From: Mycobacterium sp. ELW1
Lineage (GTDB): Bacteria > Actinomycetota > Actinomycetes > Mycobacteriales > Mycobacteriaceae
DNA length: 64,000 bases
Direction: 5' to 3'
Assembly (NCBI RefSeq): GCF_008329905.1
Contig: NZ_CP032155.1
Location: 2,108,001-2,172,000 of the forward strand
The position numbers were made by a program, and so were the translations under genes. This document shows, in pieces, positions 29,009 through 37,548 of this stretch (positions are counted from its first letter, which is position 1; each line of letters opens with the position of its first letter). The notes beneath the pieces are model-generated. The model made no database searches. It saw only the letters and a list, made by a program, of their open reading frames with translations, and was not told where the DNA came from.

Positions 29009-29688
29009 GTGCCGGCGGGCAGGAGCGAAGCGACCCGGGGATGAAACCCGAACGAAGCCTCATCATCCCCGACGCTGTGGTCCGCAGCGATCTGGCGGTG
29101 TTCGTCGAACACGCGCTGCGCCTGGACGAAGCCGCGGTGGTCCGGCTGCGCGCCCGAACTGACGGCGTGGTGACGGCCTGGGTTGCCACCGGGTTCGATG
29201 TGCTCGCCGTACGCGCAGTTGCCGGCGAGGTCAACCCAGCCGACTTATCCTGCGGGGCAGACGAATTAGCCCGCGGCCTGCGTAACCCCGAGGTGTCCGG
29301 CCGGGTGGATCCCGGCTTTCCGATGGATTCCGCGTGGCGCGGCGTACTGCCGCCGGACACCGGTTTCACCCACCTCGACGATGTGCCGGCCGCTGTGCTG
29401 ATCGATCTGGCCCAACGGGGTGCCGACCTGGCCAAGGAGCACAGCAGCGCGCACGGACCGCCGGCGTCACTGCTGGATCAGGACGTGCTTCAGGTGAGTT
29501 CGGGTGACGCCGAGGTGGGCGTGCCGATGCGGTGTGTGTTCGCTTTGACCGCAATGGGATTCATGCCGGAACCGCCGGGCGAAGACGAGATCGTCCGGGT
29601 GCGGCTGTCGCCGACGTGGTTGCGGATCGACGCGCGGTTCGGGTCGGTGTATCGCCGGCGCGGCGATCCCGCGCTGGTGCTGCGTTAG
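29005..29688 (+). CDS. conserved mycobacterial hypothetical (Rv2474c-like)
   Basis: A 227-aa soluble protein with no motif I can assign. It is acidic with well-distributed hydrophobics, and ends in WLRIDARFGSVYRRRGDPALVLR. ATG 29005 overlaps the thioesterase stop (ATGA); ATG 29041 is an alternative start. By position it equals Rv2474c. The coupling suggests a function linked to the thioesterase, but none is known to me. Confidence 0.75.
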   Translation: MSAGGQERSDPGMKPERSLIIPDAVVRSDLAVFVEHALRLDEAAVVRLRARTDGVVTAWVATGFDVLAVRAVAGEVNPADLSCGADELARGLRNPEVSGRVDPGFPMDSAWRGVLPPDTGFTHLDDVPAAVLIDLAQRGADLAKEHSSAHGPPASLLDQDVLQVSSGDAEVGVPMRCVFALTAMGFMPEPPGEDEIVRVRLSPTWLRIDARFGSVYRRRGDPALVLR

Positions 29689-29697
29689 TATCCGCGC

Positions 29698-30372
29698 GTG
29701 GCTGACAACGTCCACGGCACCCTGCCGTTCTGGAGCCGCCCGGCCGCCCGGGTGACGGTCGGGGGTGCGGTCGGTGCGGTCGTGACCGCCGTGTTGTGGC
29801 GCCACAACGGCATGCTGTCGTTGCTGGGCGGGTGGACGGCGCTCGCGCTGATCTTCACCGGCTGGACGTGGCTGGCGCTGTGGGGCTTCGACCACAAGGA
29901 GACCAAGCAGCACGCCAGTCAGGAGCAGCCGCTGCCGTGGGTCGTGACGGCCCTGGTGCTCGGTGGCGCGGCCGCCAGCCTGGTCGGGGTCTGGGTCCTG
30001 TTGGGCCGCAGCCAGGATGCCGCAGGCGGGGTCCGCCACGATTCGGGTGCGGGCTGGATGGCGGTCGGCAGCGTCGTGCTGTCCTGGCTGACCATCCACA
30101 CACTGTACGCAATCATCTACGCCAAACACTATTTCGACCCCAAGCAGCCCGGCGGAATCGATTTCAACAGCCCGCCGGGCCACAAGGACCAACCCTGCTT
30201 CAAGGACTTCTTCTATGTCGGCTTCGCCGTCGGGATGAGCTTCGCGATCTCCGACACCAACCTGACCTCGACCCGGATGCGGGCCACCGCGCTGGGCCAT
30301 GGACTGCTGTCGTTCGTGTTCGGCTCGATCATCGTCGCGTCGGTGGTGAACCTGCTGGCCGCGGGCGTCTAA
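29698..30372 (+). CDS. DUF1345-type membrane protein
   Basis: A 224-aa protein with five or six helices: about 19-33, 40-63, 80-103, 118-141 and 205-223. The family segment LSWLTIHTLYAIIYAKHYFDP followed by CFKDFFYVGFAVGMSFAISDT fits DUF1345. Start is GTG 29698. It is convergent with aglA, overlapping by 4 bp. Corresponds roughly to Rv2473. Function unknown. Confidence 0.8.
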   Translation: MADNVHGTLPFWSRPAARVTVGGAVGAVVTAVLWRHNGMLSLLGGWTALALIFTGWTWLALWGFDHKETKQHASQEQPLPWVVTALVLGGAAASLVGVWVLLGRSQDAAGGVRHDSGAGWMAVGSVVLSWLTIHTLYAIIYAKHYFDPKQPGGIDFNSPPGHKDQPCFKDFFYVGFAVGMSFAISDTNLTSTRMRATALGHGLLSFVFGSIIVASVVNLLAAGV

Positions 30373-31925
30373 CCGGTCACGATCCACGCCGCGGAGTCCG
30401 GCGGCAACTGCCCGCCGGCCAACGGCGCACTGGATACGAGCACCTCGCCGGCCGGCAGTTCTAGTGGGGTGCCGCCGGTGTTCAGCACGCACAACACCCC
30501 GGCCGACAGATACGCCAGCGCGTCCTCGCGCAGCTGCAGCCACTCCACGTCGAACTCGGTGAAGTGAAAGTGGCTGTGCCGCAGCCGCAGAATCGTGCGG
30601 AAGAAGAGCAGCGTCGAATCCGGTTCGGCGAGTTGGCGTTCGACGGTGAGCGCGGACCACTCCGGCGGCATCGGCAGCCAGGTGTCCGGGTTGGACGAGA
30701 AGCCGAACGGCGGTGTCTCACCCGACCACGGCATCGGGACCCGGCAGCCGTCGCGACCGCGTTCGGTGTGCTTGGAGCGTTCCCACACCGGGTCCTGCAG
30801 CGCGTCGTCGGGCAGTTCGACGTTGGGCAACCCCAGCTCTTCCCCGTTGTAGAGGAACACCGCACCGGGCAGCGACAGCATCACCATCGCCATCGCGCGG
30901 GCACGGGCGAGTCCGGCGGCGCCGTCACCGTAGCGGGAGACCTCGCGCTCGACGTCGTGGTTGGACAGCGTCCAGGTCGGGCTGGCGTCGGCCAGCGCCG
31001 CGGCAGCCAACGCGTTCTCGATCGCGCCGCGGATACTGGCCGGGTCGAATTCGGCTCGCACCAAACGAAAATTGAAGCCCATGTGCAGTTCGTCGGGCCG
31101 CAGATACTTGGCGAAGTCCGCGTTGTCGAACACCCAGATCTCGCCGATCGTCACCGCATGGGGATAGTCGTCGAGCACCGAGCGGATGCCGCGGTGGATG
31201 TCGTGCACGCCCTCATGGTTGAACCGGGGATCGTGATCGTCGAGGGTGAGCATCTCGACGTCCGGGTTCGTCATGTCCGGCAGGCCGGGCGGCTTGGCCA
31301 TGCCGTGTGCGACGTCGATGCGGAAGCCGTCGACCCCGCGGTCCAGCCAGAACCGCAGCGTCTTCTCCAGGTCGGAGAACACTTCGGGGTTGTCCCAGTT
31401 GAGGTCTGGCTGTTCGGCGTCGAACAGGTGCAGGTACCACTGGCCGTCGGCGACCCGGGTCCAGGCCGGCCCGCCGAACACCGACACCCAGTTGTTGGGC
31501 GGCGTCCCGCCGTCCGGTCCCAGGCCGTCGCGGAAGATATAGCGTTGGCGCTCAACACTTCCCGGTGCCGCGGCGAGTGCCGCCTGGAACCAGGCGTGCT
31601 GGGAACTGGTGTGGTTGGGCACCAGATCCATCGTGATACGGATGCCGCGGGCATGCGCCTCGGTGATGAGCCGCTCCAGCGCGCCGAGACCGCCGAAGAG
31701 CGGGTCGACGTCGCGGGGGTCGGCCACGTCGTAACCGTGGTCTGCCATGGGGGAGACCATCACCGGGTTGAGCCAGATGGCGTCGACGCCGAGTTCGCTC
31801 ACGTGGTCGAGGTGGGCGGTGACGCCCTCGAGATCGCCGACCCCGTCACCGTTGCTGTCGGCGAAGGAGCGGGGATAGACCTGATAGAAGATCGCGTTCG
31901 TCCACCACGGGACGGCTTCGGTCAT
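30369..31925 (-). CDS. aglA: alpha-glucosidase AglA (GH13)
   Basis: A 518-aa GH13 enzyme hydrolysing alpha-glucosidic bonds of oligosaccharides. It begins WWTNAIFYQVYPRSFADSNG and follows the usual barrel order: DLVPNHTS, the nucleophile Asp in GFRIDVAHG (about 203), the acid/base Glu in IGEIWV (about 261), and the third Asp in SNHDVE (about 323). No signal peptide, so it is cytoplasmic and probably acts in glycogen or trehalose metabolism. It equals Rv2471 and lies 9 bp after glbO on the same strand. Confidence 0.93.
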   Translation of the reverse strand: MTEAVPWWTNAIFYQVYPRSFADSNGDGVGDLEGVTAHLDHVSELGVDAIWLNPVMVSPMADHGYDVADPRDVDPLFGGLGALERLITEAHARGIRITMDLVPNHTSSQHAWFQAALAAAPGSVERQRYIFRDGLGPDGGTPPNNWVSVFGGPAWTRVADGQWYLHLFDAEQPDLNWDNPEVFSDLEKTLRFWLDRGVDGFRIDVAHGMAKPPGLPDMTNPDVEMLTLDDHDPRFNHEGVHDIHRGIRSVLDDYPHAVTIGEIWVFDNADFAKYLRPDELHMGFNFRLVRAEFDPASIRGAIENALAAAALADASPTWTLSNHDVEREVSRYGDGAAGLARARAMAMVMLSLPGAVFLYNGEELGLPNVELPDDALQDPVWERSKHTERGRDGCRVPMPWSGETPPFGFSSNPDTWLPMPPEWSALTVERQLAEPDSTLLFFRTILRLRHSHFHFTEFDVEWLQLREDALAYLSAGVLCVLNTGGTPLELPAGEVLVSSAPLAGGQLPPDSAAWIVTG

Positions 31926-31934
31926 CGGTGTCCT

Positions 31935-32345
31935 CTAGAACGGGGAGTTGACCATCGACTGCGCGGCCATCTCGAGGTAGGCCAGCAGCTCCCGCCGGTG
32001 CGCGTCATCGAGCGTCTGGGAGTCGATTGAGGCTACCGCGGTGTGCATACAGCGCAGCCACGCGTCGCGCTCGATGAAACCGATCTTGAACGGGACGTGG
32101 CGCATCCGAAGCCGGGGATGCCCGCGAAGGTCTGAATAGGTCCGCGGGCCGCCCCAGTACTGCTCGAGGAACATGCGCAGCCGGACCTCGGCATCGTCGA
32201 GCTCGTCGGGGGGATACAGCGGAAGCAGCACCTCGTCCTCGCGAACCTGCTCGTAGAAACGGGACACGATGGTGCGGAACGTTTCATGGCCGCCCACGGC
32301 GTCGTAGAAGGTCTGCCCATCCCCGCTGGCCTGAGTCTCGGTCAC
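31935..32345 (-). CDS. glbO: truncated haemoglobin O (trHbO)
   Basis: A 136-aa group II truncated haemoglobin that binds O2 tightly and is linked to the mycobacterial membrane and respiration. RFYEQV holds the B10 Tyr, PLYPPDE the CD1 Tyr, RLRMRHVPF the haem-ligand His F8, and RDAWLRCM the G8 Trp characteristic of trHbO. Start is taken at GTG 32345, since the residues upstream of it look non-coding. Corresponds to Rv2470. It is divergent from the HNH gene and cotranscribed with aglA. Confidence 0.92.
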   Translation of the reverse strand: MTETQASGDGQTFYDAVGGHETFRTIVSRFYEQVREDEVLLPLYPPDELDDAEVRLRMFLEQYWGGPRTYSDLRGHPRLRMRHVPFKIGFIERDAWLRCMHTAVASIDSQTLDDAHRRELLAYLEMAAQSMVNSPF

Positions 32346-32475
32346 CTCACCATTGTGTACGGCTGCCTCTCGCGCGCCGCACGTCACCCGATGTTCACGG
32401 ATTTGACCTGCGAACACGGGACAAATAGTCGTGCGCACGCGGCGGATCCGTGGTGGACTGGATGCCGGAGGACGC

Positions 32476-33108
32476 ATGTCGCAGCGCAAACGGAACCGCG
32501 GTCACCGCGCCGCGGCGGGCCCGATCGGGTCCGTAGCCGGTTCCAGCCTGCACGCCGACCCTCACATACCCGGCCCGGCCGACGGATCAGTGTGGGGACG
32601 TCGCCGGGTGCTGTTGCTGAATTCAACCTACGAACCGCTGACGGCGCTCCCCATGCGCCGGGCAGTGATCATGCTGCTGTGCGGCAAGGCCGACGTGGTG
32701 CACGACGACCCGACCGGGCCCGTGATCCACTCGGCGACGCGGGCGATCGTGGTGCCGTCGGTGATCCGGCTGCGCAGCTTCGTCCGGGTCCCATACCGGG
32801 CGCGCATCCCGATGACCCGGGCCGCGTTGATGCACCGCGATCGGTTCCGCTGCGCATATTGCGGGGCCAAGGCCGACACCGTCGACCACGTGGTGCCGCG
32901 CAGCCGCGGTGGTGAGCACTCCTGGGAGAACTGCGTGGCCGCCTGCGGGACGTGCAACCACCGCAAGGCCGACAAATTGCTGAGCGAACTGGGCTGGACA
33001 CTGCGGCTGGTGCCGCTGCCGCCGAAGGGCCAGCACTGGCGGTTGTTGTGCACCATCAAAGAACTCGACCCCGCTTGGGTGCGCTACCTGGGTGAGGGCG
33101 CGGCCTGA
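32476..33108 (+). CDS. HNH endonuclease family protein
   Basis: A 210-aa protein from ATG 32476 (GGAGGA 4 bp upstream). The C-terminal half holds a complete HNH: CAYCG, then [16 protein letters not shown] with the catalytic His and Asn, then [11 protein letters not shown] with the last His. Two CxxC pairs bind zinc. The N-terminal half ([22 protein letters not shown]) is typical of the conserved actinobacterial Rv2469c family. Function is unproven; DNA nicking or repair is inferred from the fold. Confidence 0.88.
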   Translation: MSQRKRNRGHRAAAGPIGSVAGSSLHADPHIPGPADGSVWGRRRVLLLNSTYEPLTALPMRRAVIMLLCGKADVVHDDPTGPVIHSATRAIVVPSVIRLRSFVRVPYRARIPMTRAALMHRDRFRCAYCGAKADTVDHVVPRSRGGEHSWENCVAACGTCNHRKADKLLSELGWTLRLVPLPPKGQHWRLLCTIKELDPAWVRYLGEGAA

Positions 33109-33125
33109 CTGCTACGGTTTGCAAC

Positions 33126-33365
33126 GTGAATGCTGCCGTCATCCACGGTCTATTCGTGGGCATCCCGTTTGGGCTCGCCGCTGTGCTGGCCTTGCTGTTC
33201 ATCCCCGGCAAGAGCAAGCACGCCAAGACCTACAAGCTGTCCGAACCTTGGACGCACGCTCCGATCCTGTGGGCGGCCGTCGACGAGGTGGTTCCCGGCG
33301 GTGGCCATCACGGTCACGGCTCGGCCGAGGTGAACGTGGGAGGTGGAGCAAGTGGCAAGTGGTGA
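33126..33365 (+). CDS. small aa3-oxidase-associated subunit, CtaJ-like
   Basis: A 79-aa single-pass membrane protein: helix [20 protein letters not shown] (about 8-27), then a cytoplasmic [16 protein letters not shown] segment and a Gly/His-rich tail. From memory, the M. smegmatis protein at this locus between the HNH gene and a DUF5130 gene was seen as an accessory subunit of cytochrome aa3 in the CIII2CIV2 supercomplex (CtaJ). The assignment rests on gene order and architecture. Start is GTG 33126; it overlaps the DUF5130 gene. Confidence 0.65.
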   Translation: MNAAVIHGLFVGIPFGLAAVLALLFIPGKSKHAKTYKLSEPWTHAPILWAAVDEVVPGGGHHGHGSAEVNVGGGASGKW

Positions 33366-33831
33366 CCACGGCACCGCGGTAGCGACCGTCGATCCGGCCA
33401 ACCTGCCCTATGGCTGGGCGGTGACCACCAGCGGGCGCCTGTCCGGGGTGACCGAACCGGGCGAGCTGTCGGTGCACTACCCGTTCCCGATCAGCCAGCT
33501 GGTCGAACTGGACGATGCATTGAAGTACGGCAGCCGGCAGTCCAAGGCCCGCTTCGCCGTGTACATCGGCGACCTGGGCAGCGACACCGCGGCCCGCGCT
33601 CGGGAGATCCTGGCCGATGTGCCGACTCCCAACAACGCCGTACTGCTGGCCGTGTCGCCGGATCAGAAGGCCATCGAGGTTGTGTACGGCGCGGACGTGC
33701 GCGGCCGTGGTGCCGAGTCGGCCGCCCCGCTCGGGGTGTCGGCGGCTGCGTCGGCATTCAAAGAAGGCAACCTGATCGACGGCTTGGTCAGCGCCGTGCG
33801 GGTGATGTCGGCGGCCATTTCCAGGCCGTAG
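33352..33831 (+). CDS. DUF5130 protein (Rv2468c-like), possible supercomplex partner
   Basis: A 159-aa soluble protein from GTG 33352, 8 bp after GGGAGG (GTG 33343 also possible). It has alpha/beta character with [46 protein letters not shown] and a C-terminal helix, resembling TPM-like DUF5130 proteins. It overlaps the CtaJ-like gene by 14 bp, so the two are coupled. A peripheral role at the respiratory supercomplex is inferred from that partner and from memory of the M. smegmatis locus. Confidence 0.7.
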   Translation: MASGDHGTAVATVDPANLPYGWAVTTSGRLSGVTEPGELSVHYPFPISQLVELDDALKYGSRQSKARFAVYIGDLGSDTAARAREILADVPTPNNAVLLAVSPDQKAIEVVYGADVRGRGAESAAPLGVSAAASAFKEGNLIDGLVSAVRVMSAAISRP

Positions 33832-33835
33832 CGAT

Positions 33836-33878
33836 TTCGGCGCGCAAACGTGCGCTCAGCGCACGCGAGCGCGCCGAA
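33836..33878. terminator. nested hairpin between convergent genes
   Basis: Outer arms TTCGGCGCGC/GCGCGCCGAA (33836-33845, 33869-33878) enclose inner arms CGTGCGC/GCGCACG (33849-33855, 33859-33865) with loop TCA. It lies between two convergent stop codons and could terminate both transcripts. No T tract, as is usual in mycobacteria. It may also be a dispersed palindromic repeat. Confidence 0.6.
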
Positions 33879-34220
33879 TCACCCCAGCAGCTCGGCGCGG
33901 ATGCGCACATACCGCTCGAGGAACAGACGTTCGTCGAGCCGCTTGCGGCGCAGCCAGCCGGTGACCTCGTCATTGCACTTGCTGGCGTTGCACGCCCCGC
34001 AGGCGGGCACCACATTGTCGATCGTGTAGCGGCCGCCCCGCGATATCGCCATCACGCAGTCCCGTTGCAGCGGCTTACCCGTCGCCCCGCAGTACGCGCA
34101 GCCGTTCCAGGCGAGCTTCAGCGTCGCCCACTGCTCCTCGGTCAGATCGTTGACCACCGCTTTCACCCGTCGGGTGCGTCGGCGCGCCGCGCGCGCTCGC
34201 CGGGTGTTCCTCGCCGCCAT
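33879..34220 (-). CDS. HNH-like zinc protein with Cys at the catalytic His position
   Basis: A 113-aa basic protein (very Arg-rich residues 1-20) with an HNH fold: CAYCG (41-45), RDCVMAISRGGRYTIDN (53-69), CGACNASK (74-81). In active HNH nucleases the residue after Asp54 is His; here it is Cys55. The two CxxC zinc pairs and Asn are kept. It may be a non-cleaving nucleic-acid binder. It follows pepN by 23 bp on the same strand. Confidence 0.75.
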   Translation of the reverse strand: MAARNTRRARAARRRTRRVKAVVNDLTEEQWATLKLAWNGCAYCGATGKPLQRDCVMAISRGGRYTIDNVVPACGACNASKCNDEVTGWLRRKRLDERLFLERYVRIRAELLG

Positions 34221-34243
34221 GGCGTGATTTTGGCAGCGGGAGA

Positions 34244-36805
34244 TCACTGCGCGTCGAAGGCGCGCGCTTTCAGTGAGCGTTCGGTACCGGCCCGGCCTTC
34301 GAGCACGAGCCTGCGCAACGCCGTCGGCAGCTCCCCGGCCAGGAAATTGTCCGCGGCCAGCAGGGCCTCGGAGCTGATGTCCCACGACGGGTACAGGCCG
34401 ATCACCACGGTCTGCGCGACCTCGCTGGAGCGGCGCTCCCACACCCCGGGAATCGCCGCGAAGTAGCGTTCGGTGAACGGCTGCAGCAGCGCGCTCTGTC
34501 CGGTCTGGACGAACCCGCCGATGATCGCGCGTGCGGTGATGTTCGGCAGGGTGTCGTCCTCGATCACCTGCTGCCATGCCGCATTCTTCACGTCGAGCTG
34601 CGGGCGCGCCGCCGCCGCCGCGGCCGCGTGCCTGCGACCGGCGGCGGTCGGATCGCGCTGCGCTTCGGCGTCGATGAACGGTGTCTGGACGCCGTCGCCG
34701 TCGATGTCTCCGGACGCGGCCAGTGCCGTGACGATGCGCCACCGCAGATCGGTGTCGATCACCAGGCCGGGCAGATTCACCTCGGCCGGCTCGTTGTCCA
34801 GCAGGGTCGCCAGGACCGCCACGTGATGCAGCTGCAGCACCGACGAGCACAACGCGTTGACGAAAGCGAGCTGATGGTCCGACCCGGGGGAGGACTCCCG
34901 CGCCAGGTCCAGCAGCCGGTCGGCGAACGCCGGCCATCCGTTGGAGCACGCCCACTGCGGATCGGCGTACGAGTTCAGCGCGGTCTGCGCCTGCAGCAGC
35001 AGCCGCTGCGCCACCCCGACCTCGGTCTCGGCCTGAACGCCACTCATCACCAGCGCCACGAAATCGCGGGCCTTCAGTTCGGCGTCGCGGGTCATCTCCC
35101 ACGCCGCCGACCACACCAGCGTCCGCGGCAGTGGCTCGTCGATATCGGCGATGCGGCTCAGCGCGGTCCGCAGCGAATCGTCGTCCAGTCGCAGCGAGCA
35201 GTAGGTCAGGTCATCGTCGTTGACCAGAACCAGCTTGCCGCGGGAAACCCCCTGCAGCGCGGGCACTTCGGTGACGGGCCCGGAGATGTCGAGCTCTTCG
35301 CGGTGCACCCGCACCAGCTTGCCGGTAGTCGGGTCGTCGTCGTAAACACCGACCGCCAGCCGGTGCACCCGGGTCTCGCCGGCCCCCGGCGCCGCACCGC
35401 CCTGATTGATCACGAACCGGGTGAACCGGCCCTCGTCGTCGACATCGAAGTCGGCACGCACGGTGTTCAACCCGGTGGTCTTGAGCCACTGACGGCCCCA
35501 GTCGGACAGGTCGCGCCCGGACGCCTTTTCCAACGCACCCAGCAGGTCGTCGAATGTGGCGTTGTCGAAGGCGTGGGCGGCGAAGTAGTCACGCAGGCCG
35601 GCCAGGAAGTGCTCCAGCCCGACGTAGGCGACGAGCTGCTTGAGCACGCTGGCGCCCTTGGCGTAGGTGATGCCGTCGAAGTTGACCTCGACGGCGTGCA
35701 GATCCGGGATGTCGGCGGCGACCGGATGGGTCGACGGCAGCTGGTCCTGGCGGTAGGCCCACGACTTCTCCACATTGGCGAAGGTGGTCCACGCCTGGTC
35801 GTACTCGGTGGCCTCGGCCTGGCACAGCACCGAGGCGAACGTCGCGAACGACTCGTTGAGCCACAGGTCGTCCCACCACGTCATCGTCACGAGATCGCCG
35901 AACCACATGTGCGCCATCTCGTGCAGGACCGTCTCGGCCCGGCGCTCGTAGCTGTAGCGCGTCACCTTCGACCGGAAGACGTAGTCCTCCAGGAACGTCA
36001 CGGCCCCGGCATTCTCCATTGCGCCGGCGTTGAATTCGGGCACGAAGAGCTGGTCGTACTTGCCGAACGCATACGGCACGCCGAAGTTGCGGTGGTAGAA
36101 GCCGAAGCCCTGCTTGGTTTCGGTGAACAGCCGCTCGGCGTCCATGTACTCGGCCAGCGACGAGCGGCAGAACAGCCCGAGCGGGATCTCGCCGTGCTCG
36201 TCGGTGTAGACGTCGTCCCAGCGCGCGTACGGGCCGGCGATCAGCGCCACCAGGTAGGTGCTCATCCGCGGGGTGGTGGCGAAGGTGTGCTTACCGTCTT
36301 CGACGGACACCGTCGCGCCGTTGGAGATCACCTGCCAGTGCGACGGCGCGGTGACCGTCACGTCGAAGGTGGCCTTGAGGTCGGGCTGGTCGAAGCAGGC
36401 GAACATCCGCTTGGCGTCCGCGGTTTCGAACTGCGAGTACAGGTACACCTCGCTGTCGACCGGGTCGACGAACCGGTGCAGACCTTCACCGGTGTTGGAG
36501 TAGCGACAGTCCGCGTCGACCACCAAGACGTTGGTCTTCTCCAGGCCCTGCAGCGCGATGCCGGTGGACTCGTCGTATCCGGACACGTCGATGTCGACGC
36601 CGTTGAGCACCGCACTGTGCACGGTGTCGGCCGCCAGGTCGATGTACGTGTCGGCGCCGGGCAGCGCCTCGAATTCGACAGTCGTCGTGGATCGGAAGGT
36701 CGTCTCGGAGCCGGTCGTCAGGTCGAGAGCGATGGAGTAGTTGCCGACGGTGACCAGAGCAGCGCGCTCGATGGCCTCGTCACGAGTCAGGTTGGGTAGT
36801 GCCAC
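34244..36805 (-). CDS. pepN: aminopeptidase N
   Basis: An 853-aa M1 zinc metallopeptidase removing N-terminal residues in cytoplasmic peptide turnover. GAMEN lies at about 261-265; the zinc site is HEMAH at 295-299 with the third ligand in NESFA about 20 residues later. A catalytic-Tyr region and the C-terminal ERAP1-like helical domain follow. Length matches Rv2467 (861 aa from memory). It is divergent from the DsbA-type gene. Confidence 0.96.
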   Translation of the reverse strand: MALPNLTRDEAIERAALVTVGNYSIALDLTTGSETTFRSTTTVEFEALPGADTYIDLAADTVHSAVLNGVDIDVSGYDESTGIALQGLEKTNVLVVDADCRYSNTGEGLHRFVDPVDSEVYLYSQFETADAKRMFACFDQPDLKATFDVTVTAPSHWQVISNGATVSVEDGKHTFATTPRMSTYLVALIAGPYARWDDVYTDEHGEIPLGLFCRSSLAEYMDAERLFTETKQGFGFYHRNFGVPYAFGKYDQLFVPEFNAGAMENAGAVTFLEDYVFRSKVTRYSYERRAETVLHEMAHMWFGDLVTMTWWDDLWLNESFATFASVLCQAEATEYDQAWTTFANVEKSWAYRQDQLPSTHPVAADIPDLHAVEVNFDGITYAKGASVLKQLVAYVGLEHFLAGLRDYFAAHAFDNATFDDLLGALEKASGRDLSDWGRQWLKTTGLNTVRADFDVDDEGRFTRFVINQGGAAPGAGETRVHRLAVGVYDDDPTTGKLVRVHREELDISGPVTEVPALQGVSRGKLVLVNDDDLTYCSLRLDDDSLRTALSRIADIDEPLPRTLVWSAAWEMTRDAELKARDFVALVMSGVQAETEVGVAQRLLLQAQTALNSYADPQWACSNGWPAFADRLLDLARESSPGSDHQLAFVNALCSSVLQLHHVAVLATLLDNEPAEVNLPGLVIDTDLRWRIVTALAASGDIDGDGVQTPFIDAEAQRDPTAAGRRHAAAAAAARPQLDVKNAAWQQVIEDDTLPNITARAIIGGFVQTGQSALLQPFTERYFAAIPGVWERRSSEVAQTVVIGLYPSWDISSEALLAADNFLAGELPTALRRLVLEGRAGTERSLKARAFDAQ

Positions 36806-36890
36806 TCGTCCAACCTAGCGGCAGTGGGAACAGTGTTCTATTGGAAGGAGTTGAGTTGAAAGTCTGCGTCCGTCGCTGGGAGGAGCCCGC

Positions 36891-37499
36891 ATGTCCGAGA
36901 AGTCAGTAGCCGGTTTTTGGTTCGACCCGCTGTGCCCGTGGTGTTGGATCACCTCCCGCTGGATTCTCGAGGTCGAGAAGGTTCGCGATATCGACGTCGA
37001 CTTCCGGGTGATGAGCCTGGCCGTGCTCAACGAAGGCCGGGACCTTCCCGAGCAGTACCAGGAGATGATGAAGAAGGCGTGGGGACCGGTCCGTGTCGCC
37101 ATCGCCGCCGAGCAGGCGCATGGCCGCGAGATCCTGTCACCGCTGTACACCGCGATGGGCACCCGGATCCACGACCAGGACAACAAGGATTTCGATGTCG
37201 TGATCGCCGAGTCGCTGGCCGAGGTGGGACTGCCCGCCGAGCTCGCCGAGGCGGCCACTTCAGACAAGTACGACGACGAACTGCGCAAGAGCCATCACGA
37301 GGGCATGGACGCCGTCGGCGAGGACGTCGGCACCCCGACCATCCACATCAACGGCGTGGCGTTCTTCGGCCCGGTGCTGTCCCGCATCCCGCGCGGGGAG
37401 GAAGCCGGCAAGTTGTGGGACGCCTCGGTCACCTTCGCGGCCTACCCGCACTTCTGGGAGCTGAAGCGGACGCGGACCGAAGCCCCGCAGTTCGACTGA
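36891..37499 (+). CDS. mycothiol-dependent DsbA-family reductase (Rv2466c-like)
   Basis: A 202-aa cytoplasmic DsbA-fold protein with active site PLCPWCW (residues 14-20, both Cys present) and cis-Pro segment [15 protein letters not shown]. It matches Rv2466c, a mycothiol-dependent oxidoreductase that reduces oxidised proteins and activates nitro prodrugs. No signal peptide. It is paralogous to the single-Cys protein at 19845-20552, sharing the FxFDxxCP start and [17 protein letters not shown]-terminal motif. Confidence 0.9.
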   Translation: MSEKSVAGFWFDPLCPWCWITSRWILEVEKVRDIDVDFRVMSLAVLNEGRDLPEQYQEMMKKAWGPVRVAIAAEQAHGREILSPLYTAMGTRIHDQDNKDFDVVIAESLAEVGLPAELAEAATSDKYDDELRKSHHEGMDAVGEDVGTPTIHINGVAFFGPVLSRIPRGEEAGKLWDASVTFAAYPHFWELKRTRTEAPQFD

Positions 37500-37548
37500 A
37501 ATTTCCCCTCCGGTTGCGCGCCGGCTCGGTTGGGACAATTTTTAGTCC

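Noticed and set aside
34628..36799. Long open frame opposite pepN
   Set aside because: Composition typical of an antisense frame; PepN has full catalytic motifs.
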